64,000 nt of DNA from Buddleja alternifolia (Eukaryota > Streptophyta > Magnoliopsida > Lamiales > Scrophulariaceae), in contig CM033391.1 in assembly GCA_019426215.1 (NCBI GenBank), positions 21,844,949 to 21,908,948 of the forward strand. The letters are read 5' to 3'. Position 1 is the stretch's first letter. Every line of letters starts with the position of its first letter. The translations under genes were made by a program, and so were the position numbers. The notes beneath the pieces are model-generated. The model worked only from the letters and a program-made list of their open reading frames with translations. It searched no databases and was not told the origin of the DNA. This document shows, piece after piece, positions 23,037 through 34,175 of this stretch.

Positions 23037-23640
23037 TTTCCTAAAATGAACAACAACAAAAAAAATTACTGCTATTGAAACTATTGATGATCGAACTATG
23101 CACCACCAGTATATAGAAGGATATTCCTTTTAACGAGGGCTATTTTCAAAACTATTTATGATTCAATTATACACCACTACCATTAATCCCATACAGAGGG
23201 CTATTCCTATTATTTAACGAGGATTCTTCAACCTCTCTACATTGCCCACATGACAATTACATTGCCTACCGCACAACAGCAGAATTATTCTTCGAAATCA
23301 ACCACAAAATACAATCCTACACACATTCACAATCATGAACAAGAAGAAGCCGAAATTGGTTCAAAAAACTCATGAAAAACGAAATTGAAATAATTACCAA
23401 GAATTCGGGTGGATTAAACTCCAAATGCACCTCGAACAACTACAAACAATCGTCTTCCGAAGTCGATGAAAACAATGTCGCAAGTTTTCTTTGGTTAATA
23501 TCAATCAGGGAACAATTGTACATGATTTCGAATCAATTGGGGAAAAAGATTTGGGCCAAGCAAGAACCCTAAATTTGGACTGAATTGGGGAAATATGCTT
23601 CAGCAGAAACTCAGCACTTCAGCCCTCAGCAACGCGGCGG
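23037..23640 (-). promoter_or_regulatory. Transposase 5' UTR / intron region, copy 1
   Basis: Conserved between both MULE copies. On the minus strand, CGAATTCTTG|GTAATT near 23400 looks like a donor and TTTTAG at about 23041-23046, just before the start codon, like an acceptor. No convincing separate protein is present, although the plus strand happens to be open over 23372-23572. Confidence 0.45.
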
Positions 23641-23929
23641 CGGGAATGGGAGGGAAAATAGAGATTTTGCTTTTATTTTTATTAATTTAGAAAATAGATG
23701 ATTTGCTTTTATTTTTATTAATTTAATTGAATGTAAGGATATTTTAGACATTTCATAAATCACTAATTTATCTTTTCTTTTGATACAATTTTGTTAGTAA
23801 GGGCAATTTAGAACATTCACTTGAATGAATATTCTTTTAATTTAAAACAAATGAGTTAGTAAGGGTATTTTAGAACTTTCAATTGAGTGGGTCCCACAGG
23901 GGTCTAAAATTGAGGTGGTTTTTTAAAAA

Positions 23930-23982
23930 GGTCTAATTTTGTAGTGTGATATGCAATTGGGGTCTAAAATTGCTAAGGTCCC
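23930..23982 (-). repeat. Right TIR, MULE copy 1
   Basis: Read from the outside: GGGACCTTAGCAATTTTAG, then CCCCAATTGCATAT. It is followed by TTCTTAACG, which is not a repeat of the left flank. Confidence 0.8.
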
Positions 23983-24506
23983 TTCTTAACGAAATAAGTG
24001 AAAACCCCTATGAAATGTAAAAATTATGCACACTCTCCCCCCAACCGTTAAATGGCCTTAACACCATTAATTTTTTGTAAAATGTCAATTATACCCTTAA
24101 ATTAATTAACCATTGGATCTAAATCTTTAAAATCAAAGGCTCATGTTTTTTTTAGATAAAAGAAAAGGAAAATAAAAGATTTAAATAAAACAAATTAAAA
24201 AAAAAAAACGTCAATTTCAAAACCCCCAAAGCAGGGGGTCTTCTTCTGTGAAGAAGAAACCTTCTCTTTCTTCTTTCAAAGATCCAACCCACCCACAATC
24301 CCCAAACAATTAAAATTGATACTTTCATGGAATTATGTGAAGTTTGTGTACTATGCGTTGGTGTGGTGGCAGTTTTTTTTGCGTATGGGGTGGTGGTGGT
24401 GTGAAGTGGTGGTGGCTAGTATGGTGGTTGTGGGTTCGATCTCCACGATTTCGTGCGTTGGTGGTTGACGGTGGGGCGGCTTGTGCGAAGTCGACGGTGG
24501 TGGTGG
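23983..24506. other. Intergenic sequence up to the assembly gap
   Basis: AT-rich to about 24230, then CTT-rich, then a GTGGTGG-rich stretch running into the gap. Several frames are open in the last part only because of low complexity. I do not recognise a gene. Confidence 0.4.
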
Positions 24507-24606
24507 NNNNNNNNNNNNNNNNNNNNNNNNNNNNNNNNNNNNNNNNNNNNNNNNNNNNNNNNNNNNNNNNNNNNNNNNNNNNNNNNNNNNNNNNNNNNNN
24601 NNNNNN
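24507..24606. other. Assembly gap (100 N)
   Basis: Exactly 100 undefined bases, the usual placeholder for a gap of unknown size. It lies between the two MULE copies. Confidence 1.
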
Positions 24607-25380
24607 ATTCATCACAAATATTCAAAACATTCAGCCATCATAATCAACACATTTACCGGGAATAATTGGATACCGACACAATGCATTATACCTTGTTTGT
24701 TGAACTTTCGATTTGAAAGTAGTAAAAAACCACCGAGTTTGGAACTCGGTGGTAATACACTCTTACCCTTATCGAGACGAGACCGCTGTGGTGGTGAATC
24801 ACCAGGACTTTGGCTTGAAGAACTAAAACCCGAAGAAATTGTCGGAGAAGAAGACTAGGAAAGCGTCATGGTCAGCTCCGGTGGCGTTTTCGAGGTGGTG
24901 GTCGGTTTCTCGGCGGAACGCGAGAACTAGCGACAGTGGTGGCGGAGTCGCGGCGGCTGGGGGTAGCTGTGGTGGCGACGCGACGGCGTCTACTGGGGCT
25001 GAGCGGTGGTGTCGCGTTGGGAGAATCGACTGTGGCGATTCTTCTTTTCTTCGTGCTGACGCGAAGATGGCGCGGTTGGAGGAGGAGGCGGCGTGTTCGC
25101 TTTGTTCGTTTTCGCCACCCGTTTCGCGGTGTAACGGGCAGCGGTATTTGAGCGGCGGCGGCGGCGCTTGATTTGGGGCGGAGTGGCCTTCTACCCATGG
25201 TAGTGATTGTAGAGTTGAAGCTTTGATGGTGGTGGGGGTGTTGGTGGAAGGTTGAGGTTGCTGCAAAGAAGAAAAGAATGGGGGAGAATTAGGTGAGATT
25301 AGGGAAAGAGGGAAAAGAAAGAAATTGCTGAAAAAAATCCAAATTTTCAATTTTTTGTATTTTATTATTTTTTTTTCCAA
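24607..25380 (-). other. GC-rich coding-like region 3' of the Athila integrase
   Basis: On the minus strand, the same sense as the Athila element, a Pro/Ser/Arg-rich open stretch spans 24823-25380, and a second frame is open over 24872-25198 (MGRRPLRPKSSAAAAAQIPL). Further left, between 24720 and 24840, a Ser/Pro-rich segment is readable, followed near 24650 by a stretch with IIPGKCVDY. Athila elements often carry an extra, env-like or plant-transposon-protein ORF at this position. That assignment is a guess from position and composition. A captured host gene fragment is the alternative. Confidence 0.3.
24729..24752. other. Perfect short hairpin
   Basis: CCACCGAGTT and AACTCGGTGG flank a 3-base loop, giving a perfect 10-bp stem. 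Function unknown. Confidence 0.7.
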
Positions 25381-25684
25381 AATTGACTAAAGGCTGAAGT
25401 GTTTCTTTTTGTTTGTAAGGCAGAGTGTATTTTATATTTGAGCGTGGGCACGCCTAATCTTAAGTCATGAATATGAACATTGTGCACAACTAGGCAGAGT
25501 GCAACTTTGAATAAAGCGTGGGCACGCCTAATTTGAAGTTGTAATCTGTCAATTAAAACCAATTTTTTTATTTTTTTTCTAAATTTTCTAAGTTTAAAAC
25601 GTGAACAAAACATAAAATTTAAGAACTAGAAAAGGTAAAATCTTGGATTGCCTCCCAAGTAGCGCCTTTCTTTAATGTCTTTGG

Positions 25685-26536
25685 CTAGACAAAGTCACGC
25701 TCAAGTGGTGTAATTGGGAGCTTCGGGTCCACTTCTTCCACATTATGTGTTTGAAATCCTTCATAGAAAGGCTTTAAGCGATGTCCATTCACTTTAAACA
25801 TTTTCCCCGTAGTCGGACTTTGGATATCAACTGCACCATGGGGAAAAACGTTAATGATAATAAAAGGTCCAACCCAACGTGAACGTAACTTACCCGGAAA
25901 TAATTTAAGTCGAGAATGGAAAAGAAGAACTTTCTGTCCGACAACAAAATTCTTTCTTGAGTTCATCTTATCACGAAATGCTTTCGTCTTCTCTTTATAG
26001 ATTTTCGAGCTTTCATATGCATCATTCCGGATTTCTTCCAACTCTTGCAATTGTAGCTTCCTTGTGACACCGGCATCATCCAATTTCATGTTGAAGTGTT
26101 TAATTGCCCAATATGCTCTGTGTTCCAATTCAACGGGAAGATGGCAAGGCTTACCGAAGACTAAACGAAACGGGGACATACCGATGGGTGTTTTGTAGGC
26201 CGTACGATATGCCCATAGAGCATCGTCGAGTCGCGTACTCCAATCTTTCCTACTTGGATTGACTGTCTTCTCGAGTATAGACTTGATTTCTCGGTTAGAG
26301 ATTTCGGCTTGCCCGTTTGTTTGTGGATGGTAGGCTGTTGAAACTCGATGAGTGACATCGTATTTCTTGAGTAGGGCCTCCATCACTCGATTGCAGAAGT
26401 GAGTTCCACGATCGCTTATTATGGCTCTTGGTGTTCCGAACCTAATGAAAATATTAGACTTGACAAAATCTACAACAACTTTAGCACAGTCAGTTCGAGT
26501 AGCTTTGGCTTCAACCCATTTTGAAACATAATCCAC
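25685..26536 (-). pseudogene. Integrase core and C-terminus (Athila)
   Basis: Open over 283 residues. The D,D35E core is visible: an Asp in WGIDFMGP lies just upstream in another frame, the second Asp is in IISDRGTHF, and the Glu is in [17 protein letters not shown] basic C-terminal region follows and ends PLERDFV. A frameshift near 26530 separates this from the first part of the core. Integrase inserts the retroelement cDNA. This copy cannot do so as read. Confidence 0.85.
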
Positions 26537-27071
26537 AGCAAGTAGTATGTAATTATTGCCAAAAGAAGAGGGAAGGGGCCCATAAAATCAATTCCCCACA
26601 CATCGAAAATTTCACACACATGTATAGGATTAAGGGGCATTTGATCTCTATGTCCTAAGTTACCCGTTTTTTGACAATTTTCACAAGATTTGCAAAACAT
26701 GCAAGTATCATGAAACAAAGTCGGCCAAAATAAACCACTTTCAAGCACCTTAAGAGCAGTGCGTTTGGGACCAAAATGTCCTCCACATGCATATGAATGG
26801 AAAAATTTAAGGATTGAAGGAGTTTCAGTCTCAGGTACGCACCTTCGGATGACTTGATCCGAACCATATTTCCACAAATAAGGGTCGTCCCACACATAAT
26901 ACTTAGCATCACACTCTTTACTTTATTCTTTTGAGCTCTAGACAAATCGTCTGGTAAGGTCTTAGTAACTAAGTAATTAACTATATCGGCATACCATGGA
27001 TTTGTTTGTTGAGTAGCAAAGAGATGCTCGTCAGGAAATTCATCTCGTAAGGGCAGTGGTTCCTCACTCAC
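26470..27071 (-). pseudogene. Integrase N-terminus and linker (Athila)
   Basis: Two overlapping frames share this span. One (26470-26895) carries the HHCC zinc-binding module: HSYACGGH, then CMFCKSCENCQ. The other (26655-27071) carries the upstream linker with NPWYADIVNYL. A frameshift near 26890 separates them. Upstream, 27072-27285, the frame is full of stops. Confidence 0.8.
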
Positions 27072-27285
27072 GACTAATCGACTTAGATGATCTGCAACAA
27101 GATTTTCAGCTCCTTTTTATCTTGTATCTCTAAGTTAAACTCTTGCAGCAACAAGATCCACCTAATGAGCCTAGGCTTAGCCTCCTTCTTAGTGAGTAGA
27201 TATCGAAGAGCTGCATGGTCAGAATAAAAAATCACTTTAGTACCAAGTAAATATGAACATAATTTTTCTAAAGCAAAAACAATAG

Positions 27286-27645
27286 CTAAGAGTTCTTTTT
27301 CCGTTGTCGAGTAATTGCATTGGGCACTGTCAAGGGTCGTGAGGCATAGTAGATGACATGTGCAGCTTTCCCCACTCTTTGTCCAAGCACTGCGCCTATA
27401 GCATGATTACTGGCGTTGCACATAATCTCGAAGGGAAGATTCCAGTCTGGAGGTTGCACAATAGGGGCTGAAGTTAACAAGTCTTTCAACTTGTCAAATG
27501 CACTTTGGCACTCCTCGCTAAACTGGAATTCCACATCTTTTTGAAGCAAGTTGCACAATGGTCTACTTATCTTCGCAAAATCCTTGATAAAGCGTCGGTA
27601 GAATCCTGCATGTCCAAGAAAAGAACGAACTTCCCGCACACTCAC
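27286..27645 (-). pseudogene. RNase H region (Athila)
   Basis: Contains the post-RT FLGHAGFYRRFIKDF motif and the RNase H start at [13 protein letters not shown]. The family usually has Asp where the first Asn stands, so a catalytic acid appears to be lost (family knowledge plus sequence). The frame ends early at RQRKKNS. Confidence 0.8.
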
Positions 27646-28440
27646 GGGTAAGGTAAAGATTTGATAACATCTATCTTGGATTTGTCTACCTTTAAACCCT
27701 TAGAAGATACCACGTGACCTAAAATATTGTCTTGTTCAACCATAAAATGACACTTTTCATAATTTAGAACAAGGTTTGATTCTATGCATCTTTTCAAAAC
27801 TTTCCCTAGATTAGCTAAACATGAGTCAAAGGAATCACCATGAACTGTAAAATCATCCATGAATACCTCTATGATGTCCTCAACAAATTCTGAGAATATG
27901 CTAACCATGCACCTTTGAAATGTTGCTGGAGCATTGCAGAGACCAAAAGGCATACGCCTGTAGGCAAAGGTTCCAAATGGGCAAGTGAAAGTCGTCTTTT
28001 CTTGGTCTTCGGGTGCCACCGGAATATGATGAAAACCTGAATAATCATCAAGACAACAGAAATAAGCTCGTCCAGCTAACCGTTCTAACATGTGATCAAT
28101 AAAAAGGAGAGGGAAATGGTCCTTTCGAGTAGCAGAATTCAGCTTCCTATAATCTATACAGACTCTCCACCCATTTTGGACTCGGGTTGGAACTAACTCA
28201 CCCTCAGCATTTTCTACAACGGTTATACCTGTTTTCTTTGGAACCACTTGTACCGGACTTACCCACGTGCTATCCAAAATTGGATAGATTATACCTGCAT
28301 CTAGGAGTTTTTGAATCTCCTTCTATACAACTTCCATCATCGGTGGATTTAATCGCCTCTGAGCTTGGATTGAGGGCTTAAAACCTTCTTCCATTAATAT
28401 CCTATGCATACAGACAGCAGGGCTGATGCCTTTGATATCT
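27642..28440 (-). pseudogene. Reverse transcriptase (Athila)
   Basis: 27642-28277 is open and reads through WVSPVQVVPKK, WRVCIDYRKLN, FGLCNAPATFQRCM and the catalytic EVFMDDF. About 20 residues upstream of the open part, an in-frame TAG near 28325 interrupts the domain. A frame change near 28445 separates it from the protease part. Confidence 0.85.
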
Positions 28441-28441
28441 G

Positions 28442-29660
28442 CTATAGTCCAACCGATTGCTTCCTTGTACTCTCCAGAAATCGAAGCAATTGTTCCTCTT
28501 GTAAATGACTCAGCTTGTTAGAAACGATCATAGGAAGTGTTTCATCTTCTCGTAAGAATAGGTACTTGAGGTGATCCGGCAACTTCTTGACTTCCAATTT
28601 CGGTGCCTGCACAATAGAAGGGAGTAGTTTAGAACTTGTCACGGGTAATTCAATATAAGAAACATTATGCTTATGAGAATTGAGAGAGTTGAGTTCAGAA
28701 ATAGCTTCTTGCAGTTCAGAATTTAAACCGAACTTTTTTTCGACTCCTTCCAAGCCATCATCATATAGAGCTACTTTCAATGGATCATCTTCCTTCAATT
28801 CAAATACTCGCTGCATCAAAGAGTCAGTAACATCCAAACCAAATACAGAATGATCACCAGAGGGGTATTTCATAGAATCATAGATATTAAACTTTATGAT
28901 TTCGCCATCAAATTCCATTGTAAGTGTACCATCATGAACATTTATTTTAGTCCTAGATGTTTTAAGAAATGGTCGTCCAAGTAAAATAGGGGCTAAATTA
29001 CTAGATTCATCTTTGCCCATATCAATAACATAGAAATTAGCAGGGAAAACCAAATCATTAACTTGAACTAGTATATCCTCAATAACACCATCAAGGTAAG
29101 CATTAGACCTATCAGCTAATTGAATAATGATGCCTGTTTCTTTTAATTCTCCCATATTCAAAGACTCATAGATAGCACGAGGCATAACATTAATTGAAGC
29201 TCCTAGATTTAACATAGTTTTTTCAATTCGCATATTACCTATCTTACAGGGGACAGTGAACATACCTGGGTCCTTGCATTTTGGAGGTAATTTCTTTTGA
29301 AGAACAGTAGACACATTTTCCCCCACATGCACCTTCTCGTTACCATTGAGCTTTTTCTTAGTCGTGCATAATTCCTTGAGGAATTTTGCATAACGAGGTA
29401 CTTGCTTGATGGCATCGAGAAGTGGGATATTTACCTCGACTTTCCTGAAGGTCTCTAATATCTCTCTTTCTTGCTCTTCTTTCTTGGATTTTGCAAACCA
29501 ACTAGGGAACGGAGGAGGTATCACCAATGACTTAGGTTGCTCCTTTTGCACTTCAGTGGGATTAGACTCTTCGATTTTCTTCTCCAACTCATTTTCCATC
29601 TCACGTTTGGAAACCAATTCTGGTTCTTTGAGCTCTTTCCCACTTCTTAAGGTAATTGCA
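28442..29660 (-). pseudogene. Linker and aspartic protease region (Athila)
   Basis: Starts after an in-frame TAG near 29670. The upstream part is ITLRSGKELKE-like, followed by PPPFPSW and a protease fold. The active-site motif reads LNLGASINVMP, where the lineage has DLGAS. The Asp to Asn change would abolish protease activity (family knowledge). The product ends at RKQSVGL. Confidence 0.8.
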
Positions 29661-29668
29661 CTAGCATT

Positions 29669-30193
29669 CTATCTTGGATTTACCACAGGCTGAGATGGTA
29701 GTTTACTCGAGCTTTGGGAAACCAACCCATTCACAGTTGTGGCTAACTGACTCATTTGACTCTCCAGATGTTGTATACTAGTCCTCGTCTCTTGTTGAAA
29801 TTGTTGTGTGTTAGTTGCTAATTGTTTAACAATTTCTTCAAGAGACATACCTTGTGGATTGGAGGATGGCTGAGGTGGTTGTGCTTGTTGTCTGGATTGA
29901 TATGGATGTTGGAATCCTTGAGCACGTGGACCATAACTCAAATTAGGATGATCTCTCCACCCGGCATTATAGGTATTGGAGAAGGGATCAAACTTTCTCT
30001 GTGGAGCCCCCGGAAATCCAATGGCATTGGCTTGTTCATGTGGATCCTCTTGAAGTGTAGGACACACCTCGGTAGTATGACTGGGATTGTAACAGATACC
30101 ACATGTTTTCACTTGCTGTGTATTGCCTACTACCAATTTTTGCACCAGAGAGGTCAAATCATCCAAACGTTGGTCCATTGATGCCAAATTCAC
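29669..30193 (-). pseudogene. Gag C-terminal part with zinc knuckle (Athila)
   Basis: In frame with the gag part upstream but separated from it by one TAG at 30194-30196. Contains CGICYNPSHTTEVCP, a CCHC zinc knuckle, and a Gln/Pro-rich tail. It ends at a TAG before the protease part. Confidence 0.8.
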
Positions 30194-31060
30194 CTAATGC
30201 ACCCCTTTTTGTACAGTATCTTGTTGAGTGCTGAATTGTTGGGTGTTGGCAGCCATGTTGGAGATCAAATTTCTTGCTTCTGTGGGAGTTTTGTGTACCA
30301 ATGCACCTCCACTCGCAGCATCTATCATATTTCTCTCCATTGTTGACAAACCCTCATAGAAATACTGGATTAGGAGTTGTTCAGGAATTTGGTGTTGTGG
30401 ACAGCTGGCTACTAGTTGTTTAAACCGCTCCCAGTACTCATACAATGACTCTCCACTGATTTGCCTAATTCCGCATATCTCCTTTCTTATGTTGGCAACT
30501 CGTGAGGCGGGAAAGAATTTCTCCAAGAATTCTTTCTTCATTTCGTTCCATGTCTGGATCGAACCAGAGGGTAGATAATAGAGCCAATCCTTAGCTCTGT
30601 CAGCTAGTGAAAATGGAAAAGTTCTCAGTTTGATTTGGTCTTCAGTGACATTCCTTGGTTTCATCGTTGAACAGACCACATGAAATTCTTTCAAGTGTTT
30701 GTGGGGATCTTCTCCTGCAAGACCACGAAAAGTAGGAAGTAAGTGAATAAGACTAGATTTTAATTCAAAATCTACCTCAAGGGTGGGATATTGAATGCAA
30801 AGAGGTTGTTGGTTCATATTTGGCATGGCTAACTCCCTTAAAGTTCTCTCGTTGGCGTTGGCCATGTCTTCAAGTTCCTCTTCTGAATCACTAGACGTAT
30901 CACTCAAATCCAAAGTTAAGTTGAGTCCGGGAGATGAAGTAGACGGGAATCCTTGAGCACGTTGCTTGGCTTCTTTTCGTAGTCGGCGAGCTATTTTCTC
31001 AATTTCAGGATCGTATTGAAGTTCACCTGTACGAAGGGATCGAGGCATAAAACTGACCAA
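30194..31060 (-). pseudogene. Gag (Athila)
   Basis: 288 residues with the Retrotrans_gag signature: FHVVCSTMKPRNVTEDQIKL, a DWLYYLP block and EKFFPASRV. The stop at 30194-30196 is a single TAG before the zinc-knuckle part. The start lies about 50 bp inside the primer site, as expected for a plant gypsy element. Confidence 0.85.
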
Positions 31061-31109
31061 GCAACAAAAATGTATTCTATAATGAGAAATAAATCAAAAA
31101 GCACCAATC

Positions 31110-31126
31110 CCCGGCAACGGCGCCAA
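31110..31126 (-). other. Primer-binding site, tRNA-Asp type
   Basis: Minus strand reads TGGCGCCGTTGCCGGGG, directly inside the LTR end (CCCAACA at 31131-31137, then AAT). Confidence 0.8.
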
Positions 31127-31130
31127 AATT

Positions 31131-32347
31131 TGTTGGGTGTCGAACCTACAAAAATATTTCCTACTCCTAAATTTGCAGATAGCGATAAGTAGGGTCGAAT
31201 CCACAGGGATTGGTTCAGATTATTTCTCAAATTGCTAATATTAAAATAAAAGGGGGGAATTTTTAATAATCGATTAAACTAAACTTAAAATAAATAACAA
31301 AAATTATTAAAATCAAGAGATGCAAAATTAAACAAGTAGAATAAATCAATATGTAGTGAGATTCTAGCCTAAGGAATTTTACCCGTTTTAATTCTATAAT
31401 TTGATCATCGATGCAAAGATAATTCAATATTCTTGAATAAATTGGCTATAGTTGTTAACAAACTCTAACAACCTCGTTTCTCCTTATTTTATCGATAATC
31501 AAAACAAGCTCTTTGATTATTTCCCTTATTAATTGAATAACCCTAAACATGCTCTTAAGATTTAATTCAATAATAGTTTTAAGAATTAGAGAAACACCAA
31601 TTCTAATTAACAAACTCATAAGCTCGGTTCATTTAAATTAGATTACATATTCCCTTAATAAGAATTGAAAACTTGTCCATAATCAATGTTATTAATTGCT
31701 ACCAATATTAGAACTGACCAAACAATTACGGATTTGGGATTCTAACTAGCTATATATTATTCCAACAATTAAATAACCGGCCGAATTACTCAATTAATTG
31801 AAACAATAAGTTCAACAAGCATAAAGAATATGTAAATATTCAAGAATAAAGAAAGAATAAGAATAAATTAGATCTCACAAATTTTTGTAGAATTAAAACT
31901 TCAAATATCCTCGGCTAGAATTTGAGTTTTTAGCAAGACATCTTCAATGGAACAAAACGCAGAATTTTTCTTCTTCTCTTCTTGTAAAAACGTGTAGAAT
32001 GATCAAAGTGTGGAAGAGAGAATAAAATTCCAGCAATAACTAATTATCTAAGCCTAGCCCAAAGACTTCTAACTAAAATAAAACTCTAATTCTAATGGAA
32101 TAAGGAAAATACTAATAAAACTCCTAAATGAAATAGGAAAGCTCCTACAAAATAGGAAGACTCCTACAACTTCATGTGTCTTCTTCTCTTTCTTTCTTTT
32201 CTTCATCTTTTTTTCTTCATTTTCCTTCTTCTTTAAAGTTTCACCTATCAAAAATAAAAACCATAACAAAATCTATTATGTAAACTCATATACCAATAAA
32301 AGAATAAAGAAAATATATGAAAAATATGCATAAAATGTACACTAACA
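31131..32347 (-). repeat. 5' LTR of the Athila element
   Basis: On the minus strand it begins TGTTAGTGTACATTTTATGC at 32347 and ends CCCAACA at 31131 (about 1.2 kb). No TSD can be checked because the other end is missing. Confidence 0.8.
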
Positions 32348-32808
32348 ATTTGTAATATTTTAAAGTTATATTATACAATTTATTGGCCATACGTCATTGA
32401 TGTGTACCTACACGTCATTTCAATAGTCACTTATATGTAATAATACTTCAATTTATATGTAAAAATACGCCTATTGTAACTATATATACGTCGTTCTAAA
32501 GGTAAACATATGTTAGTTGAAGTAAGTCAGGTTTCGCTGTATTATAATATAAGTCAATTTACATGTAAACATATGTCAATTGACGTAAACCATGGACCCT
32601 AAACCGTAAAACCCTAAACCCTAAACCATAAACCCTAAACCCTAAACCATGAACCATAAACCATAAATCCTAAATCCAAAACCCTAAACGCATTATTTTT
32701 TTTAAGGAATGATTGTATATATTTGTAATATTTTAAAGTTATATTGTACAATTTATTGGAGAATAATAGCAGCTGAATCGATAAAGGTACATATCTTTCA
32801 CAAACATA
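32348..32808. repeat. Direct repeat flanking a telomere-like tract
   Basis: A ~37-bp AT-rich word (TTTGTAATATTTTAAAG...) at 32349 recurs with about one change at 32722. Between them, 32590-32690 is a degenerate series of CCCTAAA units. The unit is interstitial and imperfect, so it is not a chromosome end. The rest is AT-rich with scattered degenerate TACGTC words. Confidence 0.6.
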
Positions 32809-33215
32809 GGCTATGTTTGGTTATGTTTTGGGATGATATTTTGGTCAGAATTTTTGGTGAGAAATTTATGGGGACACGTGCGTGTTTGATGAGATTGTGT
32901 TTGGTTTTATTTTGGGAGTTGGTTTTTGGGTGGTTTTTTTTTGTGAGATAATGTTTGGTTTTGTTTTCAGAGGGAATTAAAGTTACTGTAGCAGTCAAAT
33001 CATGAAACTTTTGTTTGTTAGAGAGGAGAGAGAAGAGAGAGAGCACATAGAGAGGAGTGTAGGGACAAAGTAGGTGTAGAAAAATGGAAAATAATTATTA
33101 TGTTTTTTTTGGACAAAAAAAGTAGTGTATTTTTTACCAAATATTTTGTGAACCAAACATGGTTTGGTGAGAATTTTGAACCAAATATGGTACGAAAACA
33201 TAACCAAACATTGCC
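32809..33215. mobile_element. MITE (~407 bp)
   Basis: Ends GGCTATGTTTGGTTATGTTT and, inverted, GGCAATGTTTGGTTATGTTT. Flanked by ATA on both sides. A GAGAGA tract is inside. No coding region. The TIR style fits a Tourist/PIF-type or hAT-type MITE; the 3-bp TSD favours the former. Confidence 0.75.
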
Positions 33216-33382
33216 ATAATGTGTGTAAACACTACTATTAGTGATCACAAGTGTAAATTGTTTGAGTTTGTAGTTTTGAAATACTCATTCACATGCTTAT
33301 ACTTGGGCTGTTATATATATTTATAATGTCACGTAGGTTGCATTAAACAACATACTTGGAGCAAAATACGCAATATACGAAT

Positions 33383-33915
33383 CAATTGATGTACGTATGT
33401 GTCAATTGATGTATGTATACACATCCATTGACTGTGTATAATATCAATTGGCATATGTCTACACATCAATTGATGTATGTCTACAAATCATTTGACGTAT
33501 GTATGCATATCAATTGACGTATGGCTACACATCATTTGACGTATGTATACATATCTATTGACGTATGTATACCTATCAATCGACGTATGCCTACAAGACA
33601 AATGATGTATTTATAGTCGTTAATTGACGTATGCATACATATCATTTGATGTAAGAATATATATCAATAGACGTAAGGATATATATCAATTAACGTATGT
33701 ATTCAAATCAATTGACGTATGTCTACACATCAATTGACGTATGTATTCAAATCAATTGATGTATGTCTACACATCAATTGACGTATGTTTACACATCATT
33801 TGACGTATGTATACAATTTATTGATGTATGGCTGCATATAATTGACGTATGATTATATTTTAAGTGACGTATAGATTATATTAAATGAGGTATAGATACA
33901 ATAAAAAATGATGTA
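33383..33915. repeat. Minisatellite, ~23-bp unit with TGACGTATG core
   Basis: Over 20 imperfect units of ATCAATTGACGTATGTnTAC in head-to-tail order, decaying toward both ends. TGACGT is the core of plant bZIP/TGA-factor sites (established), so the array is a dense cluster of possible sites. Confidence 0.85.
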
Positions 33916-33977
33916 TTGTTCATATAATAAAAATGTACCATACAAATCATCTAATACATCATTAATTGCGTTGTCAA

Positions 33978-34175
33978 CTATGCCCTCTGTCTCAGAATAA
34001 CTGCGGCCATACATGCCCGGAAAGAATCTAACCCAACGCTCTGGTGATACAACCAAAATGACTCAAAATCTACGGCAAAACACTTTGCCCGCATGCACAC
34101 AAAAACCCCACAATCCGCCCCCCTCTTGTTGGCGGCAATCCTTATTTTTTTCCACGGTTCTCTCGCCAATATCAT
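33978..34175 (-). pseudogene. Ulp1-type protease C-terminal fragment
   Basis: Reads KRGADCGVFVCMRAKCF, the Cys box of C48 proteases (catalytic Cys within DCG), followed by a FRACMAAVIL helix. Upstream His and Asp boxes are absent, so it is only a fragment. It differs from the Ulp1 genes of the two MULE copies and is on the opposite strand, so it comes from another Ulp1-carrying transposon. Confidence 0.6.

Larger units (their letters stand above)
10395..23982. mobile_element. MULE copy 1 (multigene, Ulp1 / F-box / GRF / MuDR transposase)
   Basis: Bounded by inverted repeats of about 53 bp that start GGGAAATTAGCAATTTTAG on the left and, read inward from the right, GGGACCTTAGCAATTTTAG. Subterminal TTAGACCC words recur on both sides. 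It holds a Ulp1-like protease, an F-box gene, a GTATACCGG repeat array and a GRF zinc-finger gene on plus, and a MuDR-type transposase on minus. It is about 1.2 kb longer than copy 2, mainly from extra units in the repeat array. Arabidopsis 'Kaonashi' MULEs also carry Ulp1 domains (established). The additional F-box and GRF cargo is the unusual part. Confidence 0.85.
25381..32347 (-). mobile_element. Ty3/gypsy retrotransposon, Athila lineage, decayed, 3' LTR missing
   Basis: Minus-strand order is LTR (31131-32347), primer site, gag, protease, RT, RNase H, integrase. The RT wording around the FMDDF motif and the primer site matching a tRNA-Asp 3' end (GCGCCGTTGCCGGGGA) point to the Athila/Tat group, and Athila fits best. 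The frame is broken in several places. A GGCGCTACTTGGGAGGCAA block after the integrase is typical of this group. I find no second LTR on the 3' side, where the sequence runs into GC-rich DNA and the assembly gap. Confidence 0.85.

Noticed and set aside
23372..23572. Small plus-strand gene near the transposase start
   Set aside because: It overlaps the likely 5' UTR of the minus-strand transposase and has no recognisable content.
24325..24665. Open frames spanning the N run
   Set aside because: They are open only because undefined bases cannot encode stops.
32590..32690. Telomere end
   Set aside because: Units are imperfect and mixed with other AT-rich DNA, with transposons on both sides. 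Interstitial only.
33383..33915. CRISPR-like array of short repeats
   Set aside because: Units are contiguous and degenerate with no unique spacers, and the DNA is plant nuclear. It is a minisatellite.
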